DNA from: Streptomyces hilarionis
GTDB lineage: Bacteria; Actinomycetota; Actinomycetes; Streptomycetales; Streptomycetaceae
Length of the DNA stretch: 48,543 nucleotides
Assembly (NCBI RefSeq): GCF_024539675.1
Contig: NZ_JAHHIT010000077.1
Coordinates: forward strand, 1-48,543
Direction: 5' to 3'
The notes under the pieces: model-generated
Told to the model about the DNA's origin: nothing
The model's database searches: none
What the model saw: only the letters and a program-made list of their open reading frames with translations
Translations under genes and position numbers: made by a program
Shown here: piece by piece, positions 1 to 8,659 of the stretch
Layout: every line of letters starts with the position of its first letter
How positions within the stretch are numbered: the stretch's first letter is position 1

Positions 1-299
1 CCCGGACACCGCCCCCGACGCCACCCACCCAGGGCCGCGAGAAACCGCGCCCACCCGACACCCGGGCCGACGCGACTCACCCCCGGCGCGCGAGGAACCG
101 CGCCCACCCGACACCCGGGCCGAGCTCACCCACCCAAGGGGCGCGGGGAACTGCGCGACCAGCCCCCACCGACCCGCACCCGGCACACGACGCCCGGCAC
201 ACAGGACCCCGCCGAGGGCGCGGCCGTGCAGGGGGCGCAGCCACGCGAGGGCGCCGCACAGTGGACCCCGCACCGCCCCCGCCACAGCGCCGCACGGCA
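1..299. repeat. Intergenic region downstream of argR with tandem GC-rich repeats
   Basis: No gene is visible here. Two near-identical copies of a 38-base unit (GCGAGRAACCGCGCCCACCC followed by GACACCCGGGCCGA) lie at about 33-70 and 86-123. They are followed at 137-160 by one copy of the interspersed element AGGGGCGCGGGGAACTGCGC, which recurs at 35386-35740 and 41628-41651. The two units look like degenerate relatives of that element. Bases 161-299 show nothing I can assign, and I see no convincing terminator for the arginine operon. Confidence 0.6.
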
Positions 300-845
300 C
301 TAGTGTCCGTTCTGGGCCAGCCTCAGCAGGTGGTCCGCCAGCGCCTGGCCGCCCGTGGGCTCCCGGCTGATCAGCAGCAGCGTGTCGTCGCCCGCGATGG
401 TGCCGAGGATGTCGTGCAGCTCGGCCTGGTCGATCGCCGAGGCGAGGAACTGGGCGGCCCCCGGAGGGGTCCGCAGGACCACGAGGTTGGCGGACGCCTC
501 GGCGGAGATCAGCAGCTCCTGCGACAGCCGCCGCATCCGCTCCTCCTTCGCCGACTCCCCGAGCGGCGCCCGCGGGGTCCGGAAACCCCCCTCGCTGGGC
601 ACGGCATAGATGAGGTCGCCGTCGTTGTTGCGGATCTTGACGGCGTTCAGCTCGTCCAGGTCCCGCGACAGCGTCGCCTGGGTGACGCTCAGCCCGTCGT
701 CTGCCAGCAGCTTCGCCAGCTGGCTCTGCGAGCGCACCGGCTGCCGGTTGAGGATGTCCACGATCCGGCGGTGACGCGCGGTGCGGGTCTGCGGCACGGC
801 GGCCCCGCCCGCACCGCCCTGGTCATGGTCTGGCGCCTGGCTCAT
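300..845 (-). CDS. argR: Arginine repressor ArgR
   Basis: This is the hexameric, arginine-responsive DNA-binding repressor of arginine biosynthesis, 181 aa. The N-terminal winged helix spans about residues 22-90, with the recognition-helix motif SVTQATLSRDL at 53-63. The C-terminal arginine-binding and oligomerisation domain carries the family signature GTIAGDDT at 148-155. Only 7 bases separate it from the argD stop, so it is the last gene of the argCJBDR operon and presumably represses it through the ARG-box-like sites upstream of argC. An N-terminal Gly/Ala-rich extension of about 20 residues is usual in actinobacteria. The ATG start at 845 is the only one that fits the family length. Confidence 0.96.
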   Translation of the reverse strand: MSQAPDHDQGGAGGAAVPQTRTARHRRIVDILNRQPVRSQSQLAKLLADDGLSVTQATLSRDLDELNAVKIRNNDGDLIYAVPSEGGFRTPRAPLGESAKEERMRRLSQELLISAEASANLVVLRTPPGAAQFLASAIDQAELHDILGTIAGDDTLLLISREPTGGQALADHLLRLAQNGH

Positions 846-852
846 CGTCGTC

Positions 853-2052
853 TCATTCCCCGGATCCGTCCCCGTTCGCTGCGTCGAGGATGCCGGGCAG
901 CGCCCGGAGGAACGCCTCCACCTCGTCGTCGCCGAGGTTCAGCGGCGGCATCAGCCGGACGACGTCGGGGGCGGGCGCGTTCACCAGGAACCCGGCCTCC
1001 TGAGCCGCCTGGCGCACCTGGGGCGCGAGGGGCTCGGTGAGCACGATACCCAGGAGGAGCCCCGCGCCCCGGACATAATCGATCAACGGATGGCCGGCCC
1101 CGGTGATTCCGTCCCGCAACCTCTCGCTCTGCCGCTTGACGTTCTCCAGCAACCCCTCGTTCTCGATCGTGTCGAGGACGGCGAGCCCGGCGGCGCAGGC
1201 GACGGGGTTGCCGCCGAACGTCGTCCCGTGCTGGCCGGGCCGCAACAGCTCCGCTGCCCGGCCGAAGGCGACGGTCGCGCCCAGGGGCAGTCCGCCGCCG
1301 AGGCCCTTCGCGAGCGTCACGACGTCCGGCAGGACGCCTTCGTGCGCCTGGTACTCGAACCAGGTGCCGGTCCGTCCGACACCGGTCTGCACCTCGTCCA
1401 GGACGAGCAGCGCGCCGGTCGCGGCGGTGATCGCGCGGGCCGCCTTGAGGTAGCCCGCGGGCGGGACGACGACGCCCAGCTCGCCCTGGACGGGCTCCAG
1501 GACGACGAGCGCGGTGTCCTCGGTGACGGCCGCCGCCAGGGCCTGGGCGTCGCCGAACGGCACGTGCGTGACGTCGCCCGGCAGCGGCAGGAACGGCTCG
1601 CGCTTGCCCTGCTGGCCGGTGAGGGCGAGGGCGCCCATGGTCCGGCCGTGGAAGGCGCCCTCGGTGGCGACCACGTGCGTGCGGCCGGTCAGCCGGCCGA
1701 TCTTGAAGGCGGCCTCGTTGGCCTCGGCGCCGGAGTTGCAGAAGAAGACCCTGCCGTCGCGGCCGAAGAGCCGCAGCAGCCGTTCGGCGAGGGCGACGGT
1801 GGGCTCGGCCATGAAGAAGTTGGAGATGTGGCCGAGCGACGCGATCTGGCGGCTCACCGCGTCCACGACGGCCGGGTGGGCGTGGCCGAGCGCGTTGACC
1901 GCGATGCCGCCGACGAAGTCGACGTACTCCGTGCCGTCCGCGTCCCAGACCCGGCTGCCCGCGCCGCGCACCAGGGGCAGCAGCGGGGTGCCGTAGTTGT
2001 TCATGAACGCGCCCTGCCACCGCGCGGTCAGCTCCTGGTTGGCGTCGCTCAC
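853..2052 (-). CDS. argD: Acetylornithine aminotransferase ArgD
   Basis: This PLP-dependent class III aminotransferase converts N-acetylglutamate 5-semialdehyde and glutamate to N-acetylornithine and 2-oxoglutarate in the cytosol. The 399 aa match the family length. Visible motifs are NSGAEANE (106-113), DEVQTGVGRTG (219-229) and the PLP-Schiff-base lysine in TLAKGLGGG (K249). The start ATG overlaps the argB stop (ATGA, 2049-2052), which indicates translational coupling inside the arginine operon. No odd features were seen. Confidence 0.96.
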   Translation of the reverse strand: MSDANQELTARWQGAFMNNYGTPLLPLVRGAGSRVWDADGTEYVDFVGGIAVNALGHAHPAVVDAVSRQIASLGHISNFFMAEPTVALAERLLRLFGRDGRVFFCNSGAEANEAAFKIGRLTGRTHVVATEGAFHGRTMGALALTGQQGKREPFLPLPGDVTHVPFGDAQALAAAVTEDTALVVLEPVQGELGVVVPPAGYLKAARAITAATGALLVLDEVQTGVGRTGTWFEYQAHEGVLPDVVTLAKGLGGGLPLGATVAFGRAAELLRPGQHGTTFGGNPVACAAGLAVLDTIENEGLLENVKRQSERLRDGITGAGHPLIDYVRGAGLLLGIVLTEPLAPQVRQAAQEAGFLVNAPAPDVVRLMPPLNLGDDEVEAFLRALPGILDAANGDGSGE

Positions 2053-2954
2053 GGCTCCCCCTGTCCGTCGGGCACGACCATCGTGCCGATGCCTTCGTCG
2101 GTGAAGATCTCCAGCAGGATCGAGTGCTGGACCCGCCCGTCGATGACCCGGGCGGTGTTCACGCCGTTGCGCACGGCGTGCAGGCAGCCCTCCATCTTCG
2201 GGACCATGCCGGCGCTCAGGTCCGGCAGCAGTTTCTCGAGCTGCGCGGCCGTGAGGCGGCTGATCACCTCGTCGCTGTTCGGCCAGTCCTCGTAGAGGCC
2301 CTCGACGTCCGTGAGGACCATGAGGGTCTCGGCGCCCAGAGCAGCAGCGAGTGCCGCAGCCGCCGTATCAGCATTGACGTTGTAGACATGTCCGTCGTCC
2401 TGTGAGCGGGCGATCGAGGAGACGACCGGGATGCGGCCGTCGGCGAGCAGGGCCTCGATGGCGCCCGTGTCGATGGCGGTGATCTCGCCGACCCGACCGA
2501 TGTCGACCTGCTCCCCGTCGATCTCGGGCCGGTGCTTGGTGGCGGTGATGGTGTGGGCGTCCTCGCCGGTCAGTCCGACGGCGAGCGGCCCGTGCTGGTT
2601 GAGCAGGCCGACCAGCTCGCGCTGGACCTGCCCGGCGAGCACCATCCGTACGACGTCCATGGCGTCCTCGGTGGTGACGCGCAGGCCGGCCTTGAACTCG
2701 CTGACGATGCCGTGCCGGTCGAGGGCGGCGCTGATCTGCGGGCCGCCGCCGTGCACGACGACCGGCTTGAGGCCGGCGTGGTGCAGGAAGACGACGTCCT
2801 GCGCGAAGGCGGCCTTGAGGTCGTCGTCGATCATGGCGTTGCCGCCGAACTTGATGACGACGGTTCTGCCGTTGTGGCGGACCAGCCAGGGCAGCGCCTC
2901 GATGAGGATCTGCGCCTTGGGAAGCGCGGTGTGTTTGCGGGTCACGTTGCTCAT
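2049..2954 (-). CDS. argB: Acetylglutamate kinase ArgB
   Basis: ArgB phosphorylates N-acetylglutamate with ATP, the second step of arginine synthesis and often the arginine-feedback point. The protein is 301 aa with the amino-acid-kinase motifs KFGGNAM (35-41), VHGGGPQ (67-73) and VNADTAAAALA (193-203). I chose the ATG at 2954 (MSNVTRKH) because it overlaps the argJ TGA (ATGA at 2951-2954) and gives the usual family length. The frame stays open much further upstream, but that part lies inside argJ and encodes low-complexity Arg-rich sequence. Confidence 0.96.
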   Translation of the reverse strand: MSNVTRKHTALPKAQILIEALPWLVRHNGRTVVIKFGGNAMIDDDLKAAFAQDVVFLHHAGLKPVVVHGGGPQISAALDRHGIVSEFKAGLRVTTEDAMDVVRMVLAGQVQRELVGLLNQHGPLAVGLTGEDAHTITATKHRPEIDGEQVDIGRVGEITAIDTGAIEALLADGRIPVVSSIARSQDDGHVYNVNADTAAAALAAALGAETLMVLTDVEGLYEDWPNSDEVISRLTAAQLEKLLPDLSAGMVPKMEGCLHAVRNGVNTARVIDGRVQHSILLEIFTDEGIGTMVVPDGQGEP

Positions 2955-4102
2955 GAGGAGTAGGCGCTGTTCTCGTGGACGTAGTCGGCGGTCAGGTCGT
3001 TGGTCCAGATCGTGGCCGTCTCGGAGCCGGCGGCGAGGTCGGCGACGATGTGCACCTCGCGGTAGCGCATGTCGACCGTGTCGCGGTCCTCGCCGACGCC
3101 GCCGTTCTTGCACACCCAGACGCCGTTGATGGCGACGTTGAGCCGGTCCGGCTCGAACGCGGCCTTCGTCGTGCCGATCGCGGAGAGCACGCGGCCCCAG
3201 TTGGGGTCCTCGCCGTGGATGGCGCACTTGAGGAGGTTGTTGCGGGCGATGGAGCGGCCCACCTCGACGGCGTCGTCCTCGCTCGCCGCGCCCACCACCT
3301 CGACCCTGATGTCCTTGCTGGCGCCCTCGGCGTCGCGGATGAGCTGCTGGCCGAGGTCGTCGCAGACGGCGCGCACGGCGGCGGCGAACTCCTCGTACGC
3401 CGGGGTGACCCCGGAGGCGCCGGAGGCGAGCAGCAGCACGGTGTCGTTGGTGGACATGCAGCCGTCGGAGTCGACCCGGTCGAAGGTGACCGCGGTGGCG
3501 GCGCGCAGCGCCCGGTCCAGGGTCTCGGCGTCGACGTCGGCGTCGGTGGTGAGGACGACGAGCATGGTGGCGAGGCCGGGGGCGAGCATGCCCGCGCCCT
3601 TGGCCATGCCGCCGACGGTCCAGCCGTCGCCCTGGGCCACGGACGTCTTGTGGACGGTGTCGGTGGTCTTGATCGCGATGGCGGCCTTCTCGCCGCCGTG
3701 CTCGGACAGCTGCGCGGCGGCGCTCTCGACGCCCGGCAGCAGCTTGTCCATCGGCAGCAGGACGCCGATGAGGCCGGTCGAGGCGACGGCGACCTCGGCC
3801 GCGTTGTGCCCGAGCACCTCGGCGGCCTTCTCGGCGGTCGCGTGGGTGTCCTGGAAGCCCTTCGGCCCGGTGCAGGCGTTGGCGCCGCCCGAGTTGAGGA
3901 CCACCGCGGTCACCTGGCCGCCCTTGAGCACCTGCTCGGACCACAGGACGGGTGCGGCCTTGACGCGGTTGGAGGTGAAGACGCCCGCGGCCGCTCGGCG
4001 GGGCCCGGTGTTGACCACGAGGGCCAGGTCCGGGTTGCCGTTCTCCTTGATCCCGGCGGCGATGCCCGCCGCCGTGAATCCCTTGGCTGCCGTGACGCTC
4101 AC
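2951..4102 (-). CDS. argJ: Bifunctional ornithine acetyltransferase/N-acetylglutamate synthase ArgJ
   Basis: ArgJ recycles the acetyl group from N-acetylornithine to glutamate and in many bacteria also acetylates glutamate from acetyl-CoA. The 383-aa precursor is expected to self-cleave into alpha and beta chains before the threonine of the ATML motif (T179). NSGGANACTG (70-79) is the conserved N-terminal family block. The stop overlaps the argB start by 4 bases. An 85-base gap separates it from argC, with no obvious internal terminator. Confidence 0.95.
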   Translation of the reverse strand: MSVTAAKGFTAAGIAAGIKENGNPDLALVVNTGPRRAAAGVFTSNRVKAAPVLWSEQVLKGGQVTAVVLNSGGANACTGPKGFQDTHATAEKAAEVLGHNAAEVAVASTGLIGVLLPMDKLLPGVESAAAQLSEHGGEKAAIAIKTTDTVHKTSVAQGDGWTVGGMAKGAGMLAPGLATMLVVLTTDADVDAETLDRALRAATAVTFDRVDSDGCMSTNDTVLLLASGASGVTPAYEEFAAAVRAVCDDLGQQLIRDAEGASKDIRVEVVGAASEDDAVEVGRSIARNNLLKCAIHGEDPNWGRVLSAIGTTKAAFEPDRLNVAINGVWVCKNGGVGEDRDTVDMRYREVHIVADLAAGSETATIWTNDLTADYVHENSAYSS

Positions 4103-4187
4103 TGCATCTCCTCGTTCGCTTCTGCGCCCGCGCGGCGCGGTGGTGCGGCCGTCGTCGTCCGCGGCCCGGTGGCCGCGCGCGCCTCGC

Positions 4188-5216
4188 TCACGGCGCGACT
4201 CCGATCGTGGACAGCCCGGTGGTCTCGTCGAGCCCGAGGGCGATGTTCATGCTCTGCACGGCGCCGCCCGCGGTGCCCTTGGTCAGGTTGTCGATGGCGC
4301 TGACGGCGATGATGCGGCCCGCGGCCTCGTCGTACGCGACCTGCACCTGAACGGCGTTGGAACCGTAGACGGACGCCGTGGCGGGCCACTGCCCCTCGGG
4401 GAGGAGGTGGACGAACGGCTCGTCGGCGAAGGCCTTGGCGTAGGCGGCGCGCACGGCGTCCGCGCCGACGCCGGGCCGGGCCTTCACGTTGCAGGTGGCG
4501 AGGATGCCGCGGGACATCGGCGCGAGGGTCGGGGTGAAGGACACGGTCACCGGCTCGCCGGCCGCCGCGCTGAGGTTCTGGATCATCTCGGGGGTGTGCC
4601 GGTGGCCGCCGCCCACGCCGTAGGGCGACATGGAGCCCATGACCTCGGAGCCCAGCAGATGCGTCCTGGCCGCCTTGCCCGCGCCGGAGGTTCCGGAGGC
4701 GGCCACGATCACCGCCTCGTTCTCGGCGAGGGCGGCGGCGTACGCGGGGAACAGGGCCAGCGAGACGGCCGTGGGGTAGCAACCGGGGACCGCGATGCGC
4801 TTGGACCCCTCCAGCGCGGCGCGGCCGCCCGGCAGTTCGGGAAGACCGTACGGCCAGGTCCCGGCGTGCGCGCTGCCGTAGAACCGCTCCCAGTCGGCCG
4901 GGTCCTTCAGCCGGAAGTCGGCGCCCATGTCCACGACGAGGACGTCCGGGCCGAGCCGCTCGGCCACGGCGGCGGACTGGCCGTGCGGGAGCGCGAGGAA
5001 GACGACGTCGTGTCCGGCGAGCACCTCGGCCGTGGTCTCCTGGAGCACGCGGTCGGCCAGCGGCAGCAGGTGCGGCTGGAGGCCGCCCAGCCTCTGACCG
5101 GCGTGGGAATGGCCGGTCAGGGCGCCGATCTCGATCCCGGGGTGCGCGAGGAGCAGACGCAGCAGCTCTCCGCCCGCATACCCGCTCGCTCCGGCCACCG
5201 CCGCACGTACCACCAT
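4188..5216 (-). CDS. argC: N-acetyl-gamma-glutamyl-phosphate reductase ArgC
   Basis: This NADPH-dependent reductase forms N-acetylglutamate semialdehyde in the third arginine step. The 342-aa protein has the Rossmann motif GASGYAGGELLR (9-20) and the catalytic cysteine in VPGCYPTA (C146). It is the promoter-proximal gene of argCJBDR. A GGAGGAG ribosome-binding site lies just upstream of the ATG at 5216, and ARG-box-like sequences lie about 20-55 bases upstream. Confidence 0.96.
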   Translation of the reverse strand: MVVRAAVAGASGYAGGELLRLLLAHPGIEIGALTGHSHAGQRLGGLQPHLLPLADRVLQETTAEVLAGHDVVFLALPHGQSAAVAERLGPDVLVVDMGADFRLKDPADWERFYGSAHAGTWPYGLPELPGGRAALEGSKRIAVPGCYPTAVSLALFPAYAAALAENEAVIVAASGTSGAGKAARTHLLGSEVMGSMSPYGVGGGHRHTPEMIQNLSAAAGEPVTVSFTPTLAPMSRGILATCNVKARPGVGADAVRAAYAKAFADEPFVHLLPEGQWPATASVYGSNAVQVQVAYDEAAGRIIAVSAIDNLTKGTAGGAVQSMNIALGLDETTGLSTIGVAP

Positions 5217-5234
5217 GACTCCTCCTCCTGGATG

Positions 5235-5270
5235 GCATGACTATACGTTTCGATGCACGTTTATGCAATC
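5235..5270 (-). promoter_or_regulatory. Putative ARG boxes upstream of argC
   Basis: The AT-richer stretch just before argC reads, on the minus strand, TGCATAAACGTGCATCGAAA and continues to a second CAT-containing half (CGTATAGTCATGCC). The first box has TGCA-N6-TGCA symmetry. The position, relative AT-richness and pairing of two imperfect boxes fit ArgR operators in Streptomyces, where ArgR represses argCJBDR when arginine is present. The assignment rests on context and weak pattern resemblance, not on a scored motif. Confidence 0.55.
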
Positions 5271-5375
5271 CAGGAGGGCTGGTCCGCCGCCGGCCCCGTG
5301 CGCGCTGATGCTCTCGATCGCGTTGAGCCTGGAGGCGCCGAAGGCGCTCTCGTCGCGGTTCGGACTCGGGCCACG

Positions 5376-7889
5376 TCAGGCGGCACGGCCTGTCGGCGTG
5401 CCGGTGCCGTCCTGATCGCCGGTGGAGAGTGAGGCGGAAGTGGGTGGTGCGGGGTCCGGCACTGCCTGTTCCGCGGCGGGCATGTGCAGGCGTGTGAGTG
5501 CCAGGGCGTTGGCCGCGACGATGATGCTGGAGCCGGACATGGTCAAGGCAGCGATCTCGGGGCGGAGCACCAGCCCGGTGGCGGGTTCGAAGACGCCGGC
5601 GGCGATGGGCAGGGCCAGGGCGTTGTAGCCGATGGCCCAGGCAAGGTTCTGGCGCATCTTGCGCAGGGTGCCCCGTCCGATGCGCAGGGCGGTGGGGATG
5701 TCGAGCGGGTCGGAGCGCATCAGGACCAGGTCGGCGGTTTCGATGGCGACGTCGGTGCCGGCGCCGATGGCAACGCCGAGGTCGGCCTGCGCGAGGGCGG
5801 GGGCGTCGTTGACGCCGTCGCCGACCATGGCGACCCTGCGGCCGCCGCGCTGGAGGTCGGCGATCTTGGCGGCCTTGTCGCCCGGGAGCACTTCCGCGAT
5901 GACGGTGTCGATGCCCAGGTGGCGGGCGACGCGTTCGGCGGTGGCGCGGTTGTCGCCGGTGAGCATGACGACTTCGACACCGAGGGTGTGGAGGTCTGCC
6001 ACGGCCTGAGCGGAGGTGGGGCGGGGGGCGTCGGCGATTCCCATGATCCCGGCGGGCCGGCCGTCGATGGCGACGACGACGGCGGTGCGCCCGGTGGCGG
6101 CGAGTTCTTCCCGGCGTTCGCCGAGTTCGCCGCCCAGGTCGATGCCCTCGCGCTCGGCCAGGCGGCGGTCGCCGACGATCACCCGGTGGCCGTCGACGTC
6201 GGCGAGGGCGCCCTGACCGGGGACGTTCTTGAAACGCCTGGCGCGCAGGGCTTCGACACCGTGGGCATCGGCGTAGCGGACGACCGCCGCGGCCAGAGGG
6301 TGCTCGGACTCCCGCTCGACGGCCGCCACAAGGCGCAGCAGGCCGCCTTCCGTGGCGCCTTCGGCGGTGATCACGTCAGTGACCTCGGGCTCGCCCTTGG
6401 TGAGGGTGCCGGTCTTGTCCATGACGACGACCTGGATGCGGGCGGATTCCTCCAGGCCGGCGGCGTTCTTGAACAGCACGCCCCGCTTGGCGCCGAGGCC
6501 GGTGCCCACCATGATCGCTGTGGGGGTGGCCAGGCCCAGTGCGTCGGGGCAGGTGATGACCACGACGGTGATGGCGAACAGCACGGCGGTCGCCGCCGGC
6601 CGATCCGTGGCCAGCAGCCATACGACCAAGGTGGCGGCGCCGCCGAGGAGGGCGACCAGGACGAGCCAGAAGGCGGCGCGGTCGGCGAGCCGCTGGCCGG
6701 GGGCCTTGGAGTTCTGGGCCTGCTGGACGAGTTTGACGATCTGGGCCAGTGCGGTGTCGGTGCCGATCCTGGTGGCGCGTACCCGCAGGGTGCCGTTGGT
6801 GTTGATGGTGGCGCCCACGACGGGCGATCCGGGCATCTTGTGGACGGGCATGCTCTCGCCGGTGACCATCGACTCGTCGACGTCGCTCTCACCGTCCTCC
6901 ACGGTACCGTCGACGGCGATCTTGGCGCCGGGCCGGACGAGCAGCAGATCCCCCACCGTCACTTCCGCGGTGGGCACCTCGACGGGTTCGCCGTCCCTCA
7001 GGACCAGCGCCTTGGGCGGGGCCAGGTCCAGCAGGGTGCGGATGGCGTCGTTGGCGCCGCCGCGGGCACGCATCTCGAACCAGTGGCCGAGCAGCACGAA
7101 GGAGGCCAGCACGGTGGCCGCCTCGTAGAAGACATCGCCGCCCCCGGTGAGGGTGACGATGAGGGAGTACGTCCAGCCGGCTCCGATGGCGACCGCGACG
7201 AGCACCATCATGTCCAGGGTCCGAGCCCGCAGGGCACGCAGCGCCCCGTCGAAGAAGATCGTGCACGCGTAGAAGATCACGGGGAGGCTCAGCAGGAGCG
7301 CCCACACGTCCTGCCGCAGACCGAAGGGCACCGGCGCCTCCACGCCCAGGAGGTCCTCGCCGATCGGGGACCAGATGACGATCGGGACGGAGAACAGGAC
7401 GGCGACCAGGAACCGGTTGCGCATGTCGGCCACCATGGCCGCCATCGACATGCCGGCGTGCCCGCCGTGGCCCATCGCCTCGTGCGGTGACGGCATCGGC
7501 TCGGGAGCATGCCGGACATCGGCCGGGGGTTCGGCAACCGCCGCGTCCCCGCCGTGCTCCGCGGGCCTGGTTCGGTCTGCCTGCGCGGGCGGGTCCGGCT
7601 CGGCCATGGGGTCGCACAGGTGCGCCGGGACGGACTGGCCCGCGCAGTGGTAGCCGCACTCCACCACCCAGTCGCGTAGCTCGGCCAGCGAGGTCGCCAC
7701 GGGGTCGAAGACGACCGTCGCCGTCTCGGAGACCGGGTTCACCTCGACGTCGAGTACACCCGGCCGTCGTCCGAGGACGGCGGCGGCCACGTTCTGCTGC
7801 GAGGCCCACCAGGGGCCGCCCAGCTCGAGAACAGCAGTGGCACGCTCCTTGCGAGCGTGTTCCTTCCGGTCTTCCGCATGGTGCTGCAC
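5376..7889 (-). CDS. Heavy-metal P1B-type ATPase with CPD motif (CopB-like)
   Basis: This is an 837-aa P1B ATPase, probably a copper exporter of the plasma membrane. Residues 17-85 form a heavy-metal-associated fold in which the usual GMTCxxC is replaced by GGPWWAS, so the site is degenerate. A His/Met-rich linker (HGGHAGMSM, about 141-149) precedes the membrane domain, as in CopB-type pumps. Other motifs are TGES (343-346), DKTGT with phosphorylated D491, ESEHPLAAAV and GDGVNDAPA. The transmembrane metal motif is TCPDALGLATP (CPD at 447-449), not CPC or CPH. The GTG start at 7889 has AAGGAGG seven bases upstream. A csoR relic lies directly upstream. Confidence 0.9.
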   Translation of the reverse strand: MQHHAEDRKEHARKERATAVLELGGPWWASQQNVAAAVLGRRPGVLDVEVNPVSETATVVFDPVATSLAELRDWVVECGYHCAGQSVPAHLCDPMAEPDPPAQADRTRPAEHGGDAAVAEPPADVRHAPEPMPSPHEAMGHGGHAGMSMAAMVADMRNRFLVAVLFSVPIVIWSPIGEDLLGVEAPVPFGLRQDVWALLLSLPVIFYACTIFFDGALRALRARTLDMMVLVAVAIGAGWTYSLIVTLTGGGDVFYEAATVLASFVLLGHWFEMRARGGANDAIRTLLDLAPPKALVLRDGEPVEVPTAEVTVGDLLLVRPGAKIAVDGTVEDGESDVDESMVTGESMPVHKMPGSPVVGATINTNGTLRVRATRIGTDTALAQIVKLVQQAQNSKAPGQRLADRAAFWLVLVALLGGAATLVVWLLATDRPAATAVLFAITVVVITCPDALGLATPTAIMVGTGLGAKRGVLFKNAAGLEESARIQVVVMDKTGTLTKGEPEVTDVITAEGATEGGLLRLVAAVERESEHPLAAAVVRYADAHGVEALRARRFKNVPGQGALADVDGHRVIVGDRRLAEREGIDLGGELGERREELAATGRTAVVVAIDGRPAGIMGIADAPRPTSAQAVADLHTLGVEVVMLTGDNRATAERVARHLGIDTVIAEVLPGDKAAKIADLQRGGRRVAMVGDGVNDAPALAQADLGVAIGAGTDVAIETADLVLMRSDPLDIPTALRIGRGTLRKMRQNLAWAIGYNALALPIAAGVFEPATGLVLRPEIAALTMSGSSIIVAANALALTRLHMPAAEQAVPDPAPPTSASLSTGDQDGTGTPTGRAA

Positions 7890-8039
7890 GAGGACGCCTC
7901 CTTTTCACCGCGAGCAGGCGTGGACCTTCGGCGCCACCCGGTCCGCGTACCCCCGTCGAGACAGCGCCCCGCGGGCAGGACCGCTGGGAGTGCTGCTCAT
8001 GGCCGCAGGGTGCGGCGAAGCGCGCCGGTGAGTACCTCG

Positions 8040-8178
8040 CCACTTCTCCTCGGCCTGCGCCGCATCGGCGCTGGCGGCGTCGGTGACACGGCTGCGGACG
8101 TGGTCGTCGAGGAGACCGAGAGCGACTTCCTCGCAGGGCGCGGGTGGCGGCACTGATCTGGGTGCGCCGGAGTACCCC
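8040..8178 (-). pseudogene. Frameshifted, 5'-truncated csoR relic
   Basis: On the minus strand, one frame reads VLRRTQISAATRAL (about 8175-8134). After a one-base shift the next frame reads EEVALGLLDDHVRSRVTDAA and then AEEKW (about 8132-8040). Joined, this matches the second half of CsoR-family copper repressors, which read roughly VLTQISAATRALEEVALGLLDDHVRHCV. The N-terminal helix is missing. The copper-ligand cysteine after DDH is replaced (HVRSR instead of HVRHC), and the C-terminus runs out of register. The gene would once have preceded the P1B ATPase. The family match is from memory of the consensus; frameshift and truncation are seen directly. Confidence 0.7.
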
Positions 8179-8188
8179 CTGCCGGGTA
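8173..8188. promoter_or_regulatory. Candidate CsoR-type operator (TACCC-N6-GGGTA)
   Basis: TACCCCCTGCCGGGTA has perfect 5-base arms and resembles, with a wider centre, the two ATACCCC-N3-GGGGTA sites at 15479 and 16609. It lies about 155 bases upstream of the SHOCT-protein gene and at the broken end of the csoR relic, so it may be the operator of that plus-strand gene or a leftover. The spacing differs from the other two sites, hence the low confidence. Confidence 0.35.
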
Positions 8189-8343
8189 GGGGCTGTACGG
8201 CTCACAGGTCCTGGACCGTCCGGCCCCAGACCGGAGCGTCAGGCCGAGAGACGATGCAGTCGAGGGCAGCAGGCCCGCCTCATCCGACGGGCTCCCACAG
8301 CCCCGACACGGTTTCGAACAGAGCCGAAGCAGGTGAGGTGGCG

Positions 8344-8607
8344 ATGATGTTCTGGTACTCCCACGATGTCAGCGGGTGGGGCTGGTTCGGCATGTCGGTC
8401 GGCATGATCCTGTTCTGGGCGCTGGTCATCACAGCCCTGGTGCTGGTCTTCCGCGCCGTCAACCGGCCCCACGAACACACCCACGCTCCCGCCGTACCCA
8501 CACCGCAGCAGATCCTCGGTGAGCGGTTCGCCCGCGGGGAGATCGACGAAGAGGAGTACCGGCGCCGTCTGGAGGCACTGCACGCCGGCCCTCTCACCAC
8601 ATCCTGA
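8344..8607 (+). CDS. Small SHOCT-domain membrane protein
   Basis: This 87-aa protein has a Trp-rich N-terminus (MMFWYSHDVSGWGWFGM), one transmembrane helix at about 18-38, a His-containing linker (HEHTH) and a C-terminal SHOCT motif (about 54-81, ILGERFARGEIDEEEYRRRL). Proteins of this layout are common next to copper P-type ATPases in actinobacteria, but their function is unknown. The start at 8344 follows a purine-rich GGTGAGGTG. It is the first gene of a short plus-strand run with the DUF2933-like gene 52 bases downstream. Confidence 0.82.
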   Translation: MMFWYSHDVSGWGWFGMSVGMILFWALVITALVLVFRAVNRPHEHTHAPAVPTPQQILGERFARGEIDEEEYRRRLEALHAGPLTTS

Positions 8608-8659
8608 AACAGCCGACCGCACGGGCAGCGGCCCTTGCCCTCCGCTGAAGGAGGCCGTC

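Noticed and set aside
781..2295. A 504-codon plus-strand frame opposite argD
   Set aside because: It is a shadow of argD/argB with low-complexity composition; the minus strand encodes clear ArgD and ArgB.
5217..5375. Attachment site or gene fragment between argC and the P1B ATPase gene
   Set aside because: I found no matching direct repeat at the right edge of the island and no recognisable protein block, only the ARG-box region.
7905..8153. An 82-codon minus-strand frame as a genuine gene
   Set aside because: Its only recognisable part continues in a neighbouring frame as a CsoR half, so I treat it as a pseudogene.
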